Below the pieces are notes generated by a model. That model had not been told where the DNA came from and did no database searches. It saw nothing but the letters and a program-made list of their open reading frames with translations. 64,000 nt of DNA from Atlantibacter hermannii (GTDB lineage Bacteria; Pseudomonadota; Gammaproteobacteria; Enterobacterales; Enterobacteriaceae), in NCBI GenBank assembly GCA_900635495.1, contig LR134136.1, positions 1,178,001-1,242,000 of the forward strand, in the 5' to 3' direction. Below are positions 56,161 to 64,000 of this stretch, in pieces. Position numbers and translations under genes: made by a program. The number at the start of each line of letters is the position of its first letter. The stretch's first letter is position 1.

Positions 56161-57738
56161 ATGACAGACAATATTCATCAACATCGCATTCTCATCCTTG
56201 ATTTCGGTTCTCAATATACCCAACTGGTGGCGCGTCGCGTACGTGAGCTGGGTGTGTATTGCGAACTGTGGGCATGGGATGTTACTGAAGCACAGATTCG
56301 TGAATTCAATCCTAACGGCATTATTCTTTCCGGCGGCCCGGAAAGCACCACTGAGCAGAATAGCCCGCGCGCGCCGCAGTATGTCTTCGAAGCCGGCGTT
56401 CCGGTACTGGGCGTTTGCTATGGTATGCAGACCATGGCGATGCAGCTTGGCGGCCATGTTCAGGGTTCCGATGAGCGTGAATTCGGTTATGCGCAGGTAG
56501 AAGTTCAAACGAACAGTGCCCTGATTCAGGGCATTGAAGATGCGATCAGCGCAGAAGGTAAACCGCTGCTGGACGTATGGATGAGCCATGGCGATAAAGT
56601 GACCGCCATCCCGGCTGATTTTGTGACCGTCGCCAGCACCGAAACCTGCCCGTTTGCCATTATGGCCAACGAAGAAAAGCGTTTTTACGGCGTGCAATTC
56701 CACCCGGAAGTAACCCACACTCGTCAGGGCCTGCGTATGCTGGAGCGCTTTGTGCGTGACATCTGCCAGTGCGAAGCGCTGTGGACGCCAGCGAAGATTA
56801 TCGACGACGCGGTAGAACGCATTCGCCAACAGGTCGGCAACGATAAAGTGATTCTGGGCCTGTCCGGCGGCGTGGACTCCTCTGTAACCGCGATGCTGCT
56901 GCACCGCGCCATTGGCGACCGCCTCACTTGCGTATTCGTTGACAACGGCCTGCTGCGTTTGAACGAAGCCGAGCAGGTTATGGATATGTTCGGCGATCAC
57001 TTTGGTCTGAACATCGTCCACGTTCCGGCAGAAGCGCGTTTCCTTGAAGCGCTGGCTGGCGAAAATGACCCGGAAGCCAAACGTAAAATCATCGGCCGCG
57101 TTTTCGTGGAAGTCTTCGACGAAGAAGCGCTGAAGCTGGAAGACGTGAAATGGCTGGCCCAGGGCACCATTTATCCGGATGTGATCGAATCTGCCGCCTC
57201 TGCGACCGGTAAAGCGCACGTTATCAAATCTCACCACAACGTGGGCGGCTTGCCGAAAGAGATGAAGATGGGCCTCGTTGAGCCGCTGAAAGAGCTGTTC
57301 AAAGACGAAGTGCGTAAAATCGGTCTCGAACTGGGCCTGCCGTTCGACATGCTCTATCGCCATCCGTTCCCGGGGCCGGGCCTTGGCGTACGTGTGCTGG
57401 GCGAAGTGAAAAAAGAGTACTGCGACCTGCTGCGCCGTGCCGACGCGATCTTCATCGAAGAATTGCGTAAAGCCGATCTTTACGACAAAGTCAGCCAGGC
57501 ATTCACGGTGTTCCTGCCGGTTCGTTCTGTGGGCGTGATGGGCGATGGCCGTAAATACGACTGGGTTGTGTCACTACGTGCAGTTGAAACCATCGACTTT
57601 ATGACCGCGCACTGGGCGCATCTGCCTTATGACTTCCTGGGACGCGTGTCTAACCGCATCATCAACGAAGTCAACGGCATTTCCCGCGTGGTGTATGACA
57701 TCAGCGGTAAACCACCGGCTACGATTGAGTGGGAATGA
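56161..57738 (+). CDS. guaA: GMP synthase (glutamine-hydrolysing)
   Basis: Converts XMP to GMP. 525 residues. Amidotransferase triad: Cys in GVCYGMQTMAMQ, His and Glu in QFHPEVTHTRQG. ATP pyrophosphatase P-loop GLSGGVDSSVTAMLLHRA. The C-terminus KPPATIEWE is complete. The 3' end of guaA is a known attachment site for mobile islands, and accessory genes start right after it here. Confidence 0.98.
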   Translation: MTDNIHQHRILILDFGSQYTQLVARRVRELGVYCELWAWDVTEAQIREFNPNGIILSGGPESTTEQNSPRAPQYVFEAGVPVLGVCYGMQTMAMQLGGHVQGSDEREFGYAQVEVQTNSALIQGIEDAISAEGKPLLDVWMSHGDKVTAIPADFVTVASTETCPFAIMANEEKRFYGVQFHPEVTHTRQGLRMLERFVRDICQCEALWTPAKIIDDAVERIRQQVGNDKVILGLSGGVDSSVTAMLLHRAIGDRLTCVFVDNGLLRLNEAEQVMDMFGDHFGLNIVHVPAEARFLEALAGENDPEAKRKIIGRVFVEVFDEEALKLEDVKWLAQGTIYPDVIESAASATGKAHVIKSHHNVGGLPKEMKMGLVEPLKELFKDEVRKIGLELGLPFDMLYRHPFPGPGLGVRVLGEVKKEYCDLLRRADAIFIEELRKADLYDKVSQAFTVFLPVRSVGVMGDGRKYDWVVSLRAVETIDFMTAHWAHLPYDFLGRVSNRIINEVNGISRVVYDISGKPPATIEWE

Positions 57739-57785
57739 TTTCCCAAAAGGGATCGTCCTGCACTAACAGGCATTAAAACAAGCTT

Positions 57786-57811
57786 AAGCCCGCGTAATAG
57801 CGGGCTTTTTT
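57786..57811 (+). terminator. Terminator of guaBA
   Basis: AAGCCCGC, loop GTAATA, GCGGGCTT and T-run. Confidence 0.9.
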
Positions 57812-57927
57812 GTTTTTAGCTTAGTCACTGTTGATAATGTCTGACAATTAACCGAGACGGCTGGCACATAATCGTTGCTGTTTTCAGGCAGGCGATCACA
57901 GGTGCGTAAAGGTTCAAGGTGAAGTGA

Positions 57928-57968
57928 CCTTCTGTACGAACAAAACGATCTCGGTACTTTACAGAAGG
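57928..57968. repeat. Inverted repeat in the guaA-antitoxin gap
   Basis: CCTTCTGTA (57928-57936) and TACAGAAGG (57960-57968), 9 bp perfect, spaced 23 bases. The enclosed sequence has no gene. The rest of the 57812-58068 gap shows nothing else I recognise apart from the operator at its right end. Confidence 0.6.
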
Positions 57969-58020
57969 ATAAATGATTCCTCTGAAGTGCAAGCTAAACT
58001 AAGCGCTTGTTGGTGGTCTA

Positions 58021-58035
58021 AATATAGCCTATATT
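58021..58035. promoter_or_regulatory. Possible antitoxin operator
   Basis: AATATAG-C-CTATATT, perfect 7-bp inverted repeat 34 bases before the antitoxin start; a further CTATAT lies 6-8 bases on. Phd/YefM antitoxins usually bind such AT-rich palindromes in their own promoter. Confidence 0.55.
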
Positions 58036-58068
58036 AAAACCGCTATATGATTATTAGGCGAAAGAATC

Positions 58069-58302
58069 ATGAAAATAGAGACAATCAGCTACGTTAAAAA
58101 GAACGCAGCAACGCTTGATTTGTCGGAACCCATCCTGGTCACTCAAAATGGTGTGCCTGCTTATGTCATAGAATCTTATGACCAGCAGCAGGAGCGGGAA
58201 AATGCTATTGCGTTACTGAAATTGCTCACCCTTTCTGAGAAAGATAAAGCTGAAGGGCGCGTGTTCTCGAAAGACCAGTTACTGGATGGAATTGCGGATT
58301 AA
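58069..58302 (+). CDS. Phd/YefM-type antitoxin
   Basis: 77 residues. The N-terminal DNA-binding part MKIETISYVKKNAATLDLSE then PILVTQNGVPAYVIESYDQQ is the Phd/YefM fold; the charged C-terminal tail (ENAIALLKLLTLSEKDKAEGR) would wrap the toxin. Thirty bases before a RelE/ParE-type toxin gene, same strand. Antitoxin role is inferred from fold and pairing. Confidence 0.85.
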   Translation: MKIETISYVKKNAATLDLSEPILVTQNGVPAYVIESYDQQQERENAIALLKLLTLSEKDKAEGRVFSKDQLLDGIAD

Positions 58303-58332
58303 ACGCAGCGCGCTCAACGTTAAGGGATTTCC

Positions 58333-58665
58333 ATGGAACAGCAGGTGACCTTTGAGTACACGCTGACGGTAAGGCACTGTATCGACACCATAGCGGGTTT
58401 CCTGCGTCGTGTTGATGTTGAGCCGCGCCGGGTTATCGCAGATATACTGACACAGTTTGAGAGTACCGTAAGTCAGTTCCCGCTGGGATGCCAGATTTGC
58501 CCCGAATTGTTGAAAATTGGCTGCGCCAAATACCGGGAGTTTAACCACGCTGAAGGCTACCGGGTTTTGTATTCCGTAGACGGAACGTTAGTGACAGCAC
58601 ATGCGATCCTGGCACATCGGCAGGACATCCAGCAGCTGCTTTTTAATCGTCTGATAATGGTCTGA
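58333..58665 (+). CDS. RelE/ParE-type toxin
   Basis: 110 residues. RelE/ParE-superfamily traits: short helical N-terminus (LRRVDVEPRRVIADILTQFES), then strands ending in YRVLYSVDGTLVTAHAILAH followed by RQDIQQLL, the typical C-terminal block. Whether it cleaves mRNA or poisons gyrase cannot be told; I cannot assign catalytic residues securely. Start follows AAGGGA. Confidence 0.82.
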   Translation: MEQQVTFEYTLTVRHCIDTIAGFLRRVDVEPRRVIADILTQFESTVSQFPLGCQICPELLKIGCAKYREFNHAEGYRVLYSVDGTLVTAHAILAHRQDIQQLLFNRLIMV

Positions 58666-59160
58666 TAATCCTGCTTTAATGTCATCCCTTCGCTTTCTGA
58701 TTTGCCGCGAAAAACCCGCCCGGCGTGCCCTAAAATAATGATGCCCTTATTGTGAATGATTCAGCTTAAGCGTGCCGAACGCCACAGGGCGGATTGCCAC
58801 TGGCATTTCGGCAAATCCATAGCCTCCGTCCCTTTACCGCAAAGATTCACACCCCCTCCGCTGAGTCATATCAGATAAAGACAAAAAACGATCTAAAAGA
58901 TATTCAAACCTCGCGCGAAAGAACATTTAAAAAGTCTTCCCGGCTTCTGAACAGCTGGATGTTGCCGGAACCTACCGACGTTCAACAGATCCATTCCCTG
59001 CGCGCCAGAAAGGCGGTGTGGGGAAGTGACCTTAATCCGTCAGACTGGTCTTTGTGGAAACCATCTGCAACCTCCGGTGCCTGTTATCGCATTCCCGGGG
59101 AAACGGCTGGAAAGGTCAGAGGAAACTGTGAACGTCATAAAACTTTTAAATGTTGAGAAC
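58666..59160. other. Gene-poor stretch before the endolysin
   Basis: No convincing gene. Phage lysis cassettes normally have a holin here; I see no short hydrophobic frame with a start signal. A 120-codon frame overlapping the endolysin start (58794-59156) has no family features. Probably decayed phage DNA. Confidence 0.5.
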
Positions 59161-59793
59161 ATGACGATGGATATCACTCAATTTCAGTGTGCCGCTGGTA
59201 TTAGCCTGACGCTGGCAAAGCGATGGTACATCCCTGTCACCACTGCTATGCAGGAATTCGGTATTGTTAAATCTGATGACCAGGCGATGTTTATCGCCCA
59301 GGCCGGGCATGAAAGCGGCGGCTTTTCACGGTTGACGGAAAGCTTCAATTACAGCGTAAGCGGGCTTGCCGGATTTATCAGGGCAGGGCGATTAACGCAG
59401 GCGCAGGCGAACGCGCTAGGTCGCCGTCAGGGAGAACTCGCTGTGCCGCAGGAGCGACAGCGCGCCATTGCTAATCTGGTGTACAGCAAACGCATGGGCA
59501 ATCACGCGCCTGCGGATGGCTGGAGTTACCGCGGGCGCGGTCTGATTCAGATAACCGGGCTGGCGAATTACCGCGACTGTGGTGACGGGCTGAAGGTGGA
59601 TCTGGTGTCTCATCCTGAACTGCTGGCGGATGATGAATACGCTGCCCGCAGCGCGGCATGGTTTTTTGCGACCAAAGGGTGCCTGCACTATACCGGCGAT
59701 CTGGTCCGTATTACGCGGCTGATTAACGGTGGGCAAAACGGAATTGACGATCGGAAGGCGCGTTACATGATGGCGCGTGAGGTGCTTTTATGA
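59161..59793 (+). CDS. Phage-type GH19 endolysin
   Basis: 210 residues (MTMDITQFQCAAGISLTLAK; start may be the ATG at 59167). Glycoside hydrolase 19 traits: catalytic Glu in AQAGHESGGFSRLTESFNYS near residues 45-65, SKRMGNH, and GWSYRGRGLIQITGLANY. Soluble with no signal peptide, so it would need a holin to reach the wall. It overlaps the next frame by four bases, the classic endolysin-spanin arrangement. It looks intact though the rest of the prophage is missing. Confidence 0.88.
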   Translation: MTMDITQFQCAAGISLTLAKRWYIPVTTAMQEFGIVKSDDQAMFIAQAGHESGGFSRLTESFNYSVSGLAGFIRAGRLTQAQANALGRRQGELAVPQERQRAIANLVYSKRMGNHAPADGWSYRGRGLIQITGLANYRDCGDGLKVDLVSHPELLADDEYAARSAAWFFATKGCLHYTGDLVRITRLINGGQNGIDDRKARYMMAREVLL

Positions 59794-60008
59794 CTGGCTT
59801 GCTGCATAAACCACTCTGGAAACAGCTGGCAGGCGCGTTGTCATTAATCGCTGTGCTGGTATTTATTATTGTCGCCTGGAAGTTGAATGGCCTAAGCCGC
59901 TATAACGCCGGTTATTCACGGGCGAAAACAGAGCGGTGTGGCGAGGCTGAACGTTTAAAACCCTCTCATCTACAGCGAAAAATTCATGATAAATGCCCGT
60001 CACGCTAG
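59790..60008 (+). CDS. Spanin-like or DUF2514-like fragment
   Basis: 72 residues starting inside the endolysin stop (ATGA). One N-terminal membrane helix (LAGALSLIAVLVFIIVAWKL) then a short basic tail YNAGYSRAKTERCGEAERLK. An inner-membrane spanin would have a longer coiled coil, so this is probably truncated. Identity rests on position and topology. Confidence 0.6.
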   Translation: MTGLLHKPLWKQLAGALSLIAVLVFIIVAWKLNGLSRYNAGYSRAKTERCGEAERLKPSHLQRKIHDKCPSR

Positions 60009-60066
60009 CCTGAGGGGGATCGTGTAACGAAACGGGATGGAAGCATTACATCAGAGAGCAAGCCCC

Positions 60067-60100
60067 TTACCCTGCCAGATGAGCATGCCTGGCAGGGTAA
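60067..60100. repeat. Strong hairpin at the right side of the island
   Basis: TTACCCTGCCAG (60067-60078), 10-base loop, CTGGCAGGGTAA (60089-60100), perfect 12 bp. No clear T-run. Lies between the phage fragment and the convergent aldo/keto reductase gene. Confidence 0.7.
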
Positions 60101-60152
60101 AATGAGTATTCCCGGTGCTGCTTACTGGGCCACCCTTGTCCGCCCCGAATGC

Positions 60153-61032
60153 TTAGCCTGCATGTGCCGCCATGCCATTAAGCTTTGCAATCTGTTCCGT
60201 TGACAGTTCCAGCCTGGCCGCGGCGAAGTTCTCATGCAAATGCGCCAGCGAGGATGTCCCGGCTATCACCAGAATATTTGGCGCGCGTTGTAACAGCCAG
60301 GCCAGTGCAACTTGTTTAGGTGTCGCTCCGGCTTCTGCGGCTACCTCTGACAGAATTGAGGACTGTAGCGGTGAAAATCCGCCCAGCGGGAAGAAGGGAA
60401 CATAAGCCACGCCGTCTGCTGCCAGCGCATCAATAAAATCATCGTCGTCACGTTTCACCAGATTATATTGATTCTGCACGCAGATGATTCTGGCAATCGT
60501 GCGGGCCTGCGCGAATTGCGCCGGCGTAATGTTACTCAGACCGATGTGGCGGATTAGGCCCGCAGACTGTAAGTCCACGAGCGCCTGTAGCGGCTCCAGA
60601 ACGGAGCGATCGTTCGGACCCTGCGCATCGCCGAGCCGGAGATTGACGACATCGAGCGTTTCAAGACCCAGGCTGGCGAGGTTATCCTGCACGGCGCGCC
60701 TGAGCCCGTCGGGTGTCGCGTCAGGTATCCAGCCTGCACTGGCGTCGCGTATAAAACCCACTTTTGGTTACGATGGTCAGATTGTCAGGATAAGGGGAGA
60801 GCGCTTCACGTATAAGCGAGTTAGCGACGCCGGGGCCATAAAACTCAGCCGTATCAATATGATTTGCGCCAAGCGCGACAACCTCACGCAGCACCGCCAG
60901 CGCGGCGTCCTTATCGCGAGGCGGCCCCCAAACGTTCGGGCCGGGCAATTGCATGGTGCCATATCCCATTCGTTTCAGATTCAGCGATGTGCCTGCCGGG
61001 TTATAAGTATCACCTGAGGGTAATTCATTCAT
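60153..61032 (-). CDS. Aldo/keto reductase, YdbC/PdxI-like (frame broken)
   Basis: NADPH-dependent oxidoreductase of about 292 residues related to E. coli YdbC (pyridoxal reductase PdxI). Start MNELPSGDTYNPAGTSLNLK after AGGAG. Family motifs LKRMGYGTMQLPGP, GANHIDTAEFYGPG, HIGLSNITPAQFAQ, CVQNQYNLV and NILVIAGTSSLAHLHENF. An extra base in the TTTT at 60762-60765 shifts the frame at IVTKVGFIRDAS. Divergent from a TetR gene with palindromic sites between, so probably its target. Substrate not certain. Confidence 0.85.
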
Positions 61033-61132
61033 AAAATGCTCCTGATAACAGGGAATAGCGGATGAGCAGAAAACAAAGATGCCGTGAAAACCCACGCAAA
61101 CTGGGATAATGTTGTCATCAATGCTAGATTTA

Positions 61133-61172
61133 TGCACTCAGTGCAAATTAACAATATTGCACTGAGTGCAAT
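61133..61172. promoter_or_regulatory. Twin TetR operators between AKR and tetR
   Basis: TGCACTCAGTGCA (61133-61145) and ATTGCACTGAGTGCAAT (61156-61172), the latter a perfect 17-bp palindrome around a central G. Centres are 25 bp apart and the cores are reverse complements. Both lie in the divergent gap. Confidence 0.75.
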
Positions 61173-61205
61173 ATTGCAAGTTCCCGGCCAAATGAGATGG
61201 TTATG

Positions 61206-61808
61206 ATGAGTAATGAAATGAAGCCCGGCGAGGGCGTACGCGAAAAGAAACGCCGTGAAATGCGCCGCCGCATTACTGAAGCTGGTCTGAAGCTGTTTGC
61301 TGAAAACGGTTATACCAACACGACGCTCGACGCGATTGCCGAAGCTGCCGGGATCGCCAGACGGACGTTTTTCCATTATTTTCGCGCGAAAGAAGACATC
61401 ATTCTGGCATGGCAACAAGCACAGCCAGACGATCTGTATGCTGAGATCCTCAGGCAGGATGAAAAGCTCGCGCCCATCGCGGTTATTCAGGCGGCATTAA
61501 TGACGCTGGCCGTGAATTTGCGCCCAGACATTGCAGGATTGATCAGTGGGATTGTACAGACTAACGAGCGGCTCCAGGCAGGTAACCAGGCCAAATTTGT
61601 AGAAATGGAGCTCGCGGCGTATAAAGCGTTGCGCGAACGCTGGCCCGCTGAAGAGAGACAGACCGGGCTGCGGCTGGCTGCCATTGTCGCAGTAGGAACC
61701 ATGCGCCTGGCGATAGATCAGTGGATCGCGGAAGGATATAACAGGGCGCTTGCGGAACACCTTAATGAAAACTTTCACTTGCTGAGGTCTGAACTGCAGA
61801 ATATGTAA
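61206..61808 (+). CDS. TetR-family regulator
   Basis: About 200 residues (start 61206, or ATG 61203/61197). DNA-binding domain REMRRRITEAGLKLFAENGY then TTLDAIAEAAGIARRTFFHYFRAKEDIILAW, followed by a ligand/dimer domain without recognisable ligand motif. Divergent from the aldo/keto reductase; probably represses both genes through the two palindromes between them. Effector unknown. Not orthologous to AcrR. Confidence 0.85.
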   Translation: MSNEMKPGEGVREKKRREMRRRITEAGLKLFAENGYTNTTLDAIAEAAGIARRTFFHYFRAKEDIILAWQQAQPDDLYAEILRQDEKLAPIAVIQAALMTLAVNLRPDIAGLISGIVQTNERLQAGNQAKFVEMELAAYKALRERWPAEERQTGLRLAAIVAVGTMRLAIDQWIAEGYNRALAEHLNENFHLLRSELQNM

Positions 61809-61944
61809 TGCGCGCAGGCGCATTACAGCAACGCGCAATTATCCACGGCGTGAATAAGCTACACGAACGCAAACGCGTGTCGAAAAGCTGACCAAACCGT
61901 AACGGGCCAGTATAAAGCTTGCAGCAATGAACGCTGGAATGCCT

Positions 61945-62136
61945 TTAACGCTGTTGTGGGGTATCGATGCTAAGGCTGATTTGCTGGGGTTCGGCTTTGC
62001 TCTGGTGATGCTGCCAGGCGCCGATAGCGGAGTAAACGAAGCGGCCAAAAAGAAACACGAAACTAATTAATAAGATAATGCGCGTCATTCGATTGTTGAA
62101 TCGATGTCGTTTTCGCATACTGGTGGCCTGACTCAC
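61945..62136 (-). CDS. yfgG: YfgG (DUF2633) small membrane protein
   Basis: 63 residues, MSQATSMRKRHRFNNRMTRI, then one helix (IILLISFVFLFGRFVYSAIG) and tail AWQHHQSKAEPQQISLS. Nearly identical to E. coli YfgG, whose role is not well established. E. coli neighbours yfgH and yfgI are absent here. Divergent from yfgF. Confidence 0.88.
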   Translation of the reverse strand: MSQATSMRKRHRFNNRMTRIILLISFVFLFGRFVYSAIGAWQHHQSKAEPQQISLSIDTPQQR

Positions 62137-62489
62137 GCCATTTTCCTTTAAGTTTACCCGTCAACCGCGGGCGACGAACTTATTAAGTCATAGCCGGGGG
62201 ATTAGGTCAATTAATCATCATGTAAAATTTCTGACATTCTTATTTGTGTGGGTTATTGATATGATGTTTGCATTCTCTCGATGTATCATAAGTGACTAAT
62301 TTTTAAAAAATAACGGCGGCTGATAGAGGCTTTTTCATGTCATTTGACCCACATCAAGAGACAAGCTGTTATCCTATCTAAAATTTGCGTCACTTCTGCT
62401 CGCATCAAACTCCGCTGGCAGCGTTAACGGTTGGTTGGATGCCTGCCTCTTTTTTCCCTTCGGATGACGGGATTGTTTTTCGGGCATCT
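62137..62489. other. Intergenic region between yfgG and yfgF
   Basis: AT-rich stretch with likely divergent promoters for yfgG and yfgF; no gene seen. An in-frame extension upstream of the yfgF start at 62385 lacks a ribosome site. Confidence 0.4.
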
Positions 62490-64000
62490 ATGCATCTGGT
62501 TACCTGGTACCAACAACATAAAGATAAATGGTGGTGTTTGCCGCTGTTTCTCCCGCTGATATTACTTCCCATTGCCAGATTAGCGAATATCCACGCTCAG
62601 ATTGGCGAAGGTGTCGTCGTCCTCTATTTTCTGCCGCTGGCATTGATGATTACCCTGATGCTGTTTTTCGGCTGGGCAGCAATACCGGGGATGATTCTGG
62701 CGATTATCCTGAACTATCGCCACAATGTCGGGTTTCTCGACCTGTCTGTGACCATAATTCATTTTCTGTTATCGGTGATCGTCAGTTGGGGCGGTTACAG
62801 GGTATTCGAAACCCGGCGTTTCGCGACGTCATACGGACTGGGCAAGGTGAATATCCAGCGAATGTTCTGGCTGGTATTTTGCAATGCGTCGGTTTTTATG
62901 ATGTTTTACCAGTTCGCCAGCTTCTTTGGTCTTTACGATACGACCGCCAGCCTGATCGGTGAAAACCCGTTCAATATCCGTGCGCTGGTCAACTATCAGG
63001 GCGTGCTGGTGGGATGCCTGACGGGCGTGCCGCTGTGTTATCTGGTGATCCGCGCTATTCGTCATCCACGATATCTGCGTGCTTTTTTCTCGCAAATGAA
63101 ACGCCAGTGCGATGTGCGAGTGAAACGTGCTGAAGTGGTTCTGTGGTTTTTCATTCTGGCCGTAATGGTCTCGTTACTCCTGACCGTGCCGGGGGGAGAA
63201 AAATACTTCTCTTTTTACCACCAGTTATACCCTCTCTTTACTGCTGCCAGTTATGCTGTGGGGCGCGATTCGCTTCGGCTATCTGTTTATTTCCCTCGTC
63301 TGGAGCCTGCTGCTGCTCCTGCTTTGCCATTATTACGAGCGATATTTACCCCCTTCGCCGGGTTCTGAATTGCAAATCGTCATTAGTTCTTCCTGTTATT
63401 TTGTTTATTCGCTGACGATTATGGTGATGGGCAAAGTCGCTACCTGGCAGCGCAATATCTACAATCGCAGTAAGCGTCTGGCCTACATTGATCCGCTGGT
63501 TCATATGCCTAATTTACGGGCGTTAAATCACGATCTCGGGAAATATCCATGGTCGATGCTGTGCTTTTTGCGGGTGCCGGAACTGGAACTGTTAGGGCGT
63601 CATTATGGCGTAAGTCTGCGCATTCACTATAAACAGCAGCTGGCCAGTTGGTTGCGTGAAGAATTAAACGAGGATGAATTAGCCTATCAACTCTCCGGCC
63701 ATGATTTGGTTATTCGACTGAATACCCAAAACCACGAAGAGCGCATTACAAAAATTCATGAAAAAGTGAATGCGTTTCGCCTGATCTGGGACGGCATGCC
63801 CATCCAGCCGCAGGTTGGTATCAGCTACTGTTTTCTCCGTTCACCGGTTAATCATTTGCATATTTTACTGGGAGAAATGAGCTCGATTGCCGATGTGTCG
63901 CTGTCGACGCATCATCCGGAAAGTTTGCAACGCCGCGGTGGAAATCATCTGCAACGTACGGTGAAAACCAAAGTTGAAATGATGAACCGGCTACAAATTG
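62490..64000 (+). CDS. yfgF: Cyclic-di-GMP phosphodiesterase YfgF, N-terminal part (frame broken)
   Basis: Inner-membrane protein with N-terminal MASE1 sensor and degenerate GGDEF, then an EAL domain that lies beyond the window. Start MHLVTWYQQHKDKWWCLPLF aligns with the E. coli start. About eight membrane helices follow. An extra T in the run 63212-63216 shifts the frame after YFSF; the next frame gives LLPVMLWGAIRFGYLF, then RLAYIDPLVHMPNLRAL and the GGDEF-like region ELELLGRHYGVSLRI with no GGDEF motif. E. coli homologue has 747 residues. Confidence 0.9.

Noticed and set aside
56158..57363. 401-codon minus-strand frame across guaA
   Set aside because: Antisense shadow of guaA; no family features.
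57739..60130. Direct repeat of the guaA 3' end as attR on the right side of the island
   Set aside because: I looked for a copy of the guaA end in the stretch before the aldo/keto reductase and saw none; att sites remain undefined.
1..64000. CRISPR array, tRNA genes or insertion sequences
   Set aside because: No regularly spaced repeats, cloverleaf-like genes or transposase frames were seen.

Overview
The window is chromosomal DNA of a member of the Enterobacteriaceae. Nearly every gene has a recognisable Escherichia coli counterpart in conserved order, and protein details (GlyA, AcrA, SseB) look closest to the Enterobacter/Klebsiella side of the family. I cannot fix the species. No rRNA, tRNA, CRISPR array or insertion sequence was seen; the only stable RNA gene recognised is 4.5S RNA (ffs).

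Positions 1-17,800 match the 10-min region of E. coli. The genes are amtB (5' end outside the window), tesB, ybaY, atl, ffs, a small accessory patch (orphan lipoprotein, ribbon-helix-helix protein plus small partner), pdeB (ylaB), the zinc-starvation ribosomal proteins rpmE2-rpmJ2 behind a Zur-type operator, ylaC, hha-tomB, acrAB with divergent acrR, and mscK. At about 17,770-17,830 the order jumps to the 57-58-min region: hmp, glyA, a GNAT acetyltransferase, hcaT, csiE, a DUF1007-NicO metal-transport pair, suhB, trmJ, the full isc operon (iscR-S-U-A-hscB-hscA-fdx-iscX), pepB, sseB, sseA, yfhM-pbpC, ndk, rlmN, rodZ, ispG, hisS, yfgM, bamB, der, yfgJ, xseA, guaB-guaA. After guaA comes an accessory island with a Phd/YefM-RelE/ParE toxin-antitoxin pair, a phage-type GH19 endolysin and a spanin-like fragment. 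Then follow an aldo/keto reductase with divergent TetR regulator, yfgG and the start of yfgF. The two blocks lie at almost equal distances from oriC on opposite replichores in E. coli, so the join looks like a replichore-symmetric inversion. A misassembly is the alternative.

The genes form several working units. acrRAB and tomB-hha serve efflux and biofilm/virulence control. rpmE2-rpmJ2 replace zinc ribosomal proteins. hmp-glyA share a regulatory region for nitrosative stress and one-carbon metabolism. The isc cluster builds Fe-S clusters that RlmN and IspG downstream require. yfhM-pbpC form a periplasmic defence/peptidoglycan pair, yfgM-bamB serve envelope assembly, and guaBA makes GMP.

The sequence carries about 21 single-base indels that break conserved genes (ybaY, atl, pdeB, ylaC, acrB, acrR, hmp, glyA, GNAT, csiE, hscB, pbpC, xseA, guaB, the AKR and yfgF). 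Most are one extra base in a short homopolymer, and several genes hit are essential or nearly so. I read them as sequencing errors, not real pseudogenes, and annotate each gene across the break. acrB has five insertions within about 290 bp.

I did not find a clear large novel system. The best candidates for something undescribed are the RHH plus small-protein pair at 4,247-4,713, the guaA-linked island, the AKR/TetR unit with twin palindromic operators, and the DUF1007-NicO pair.
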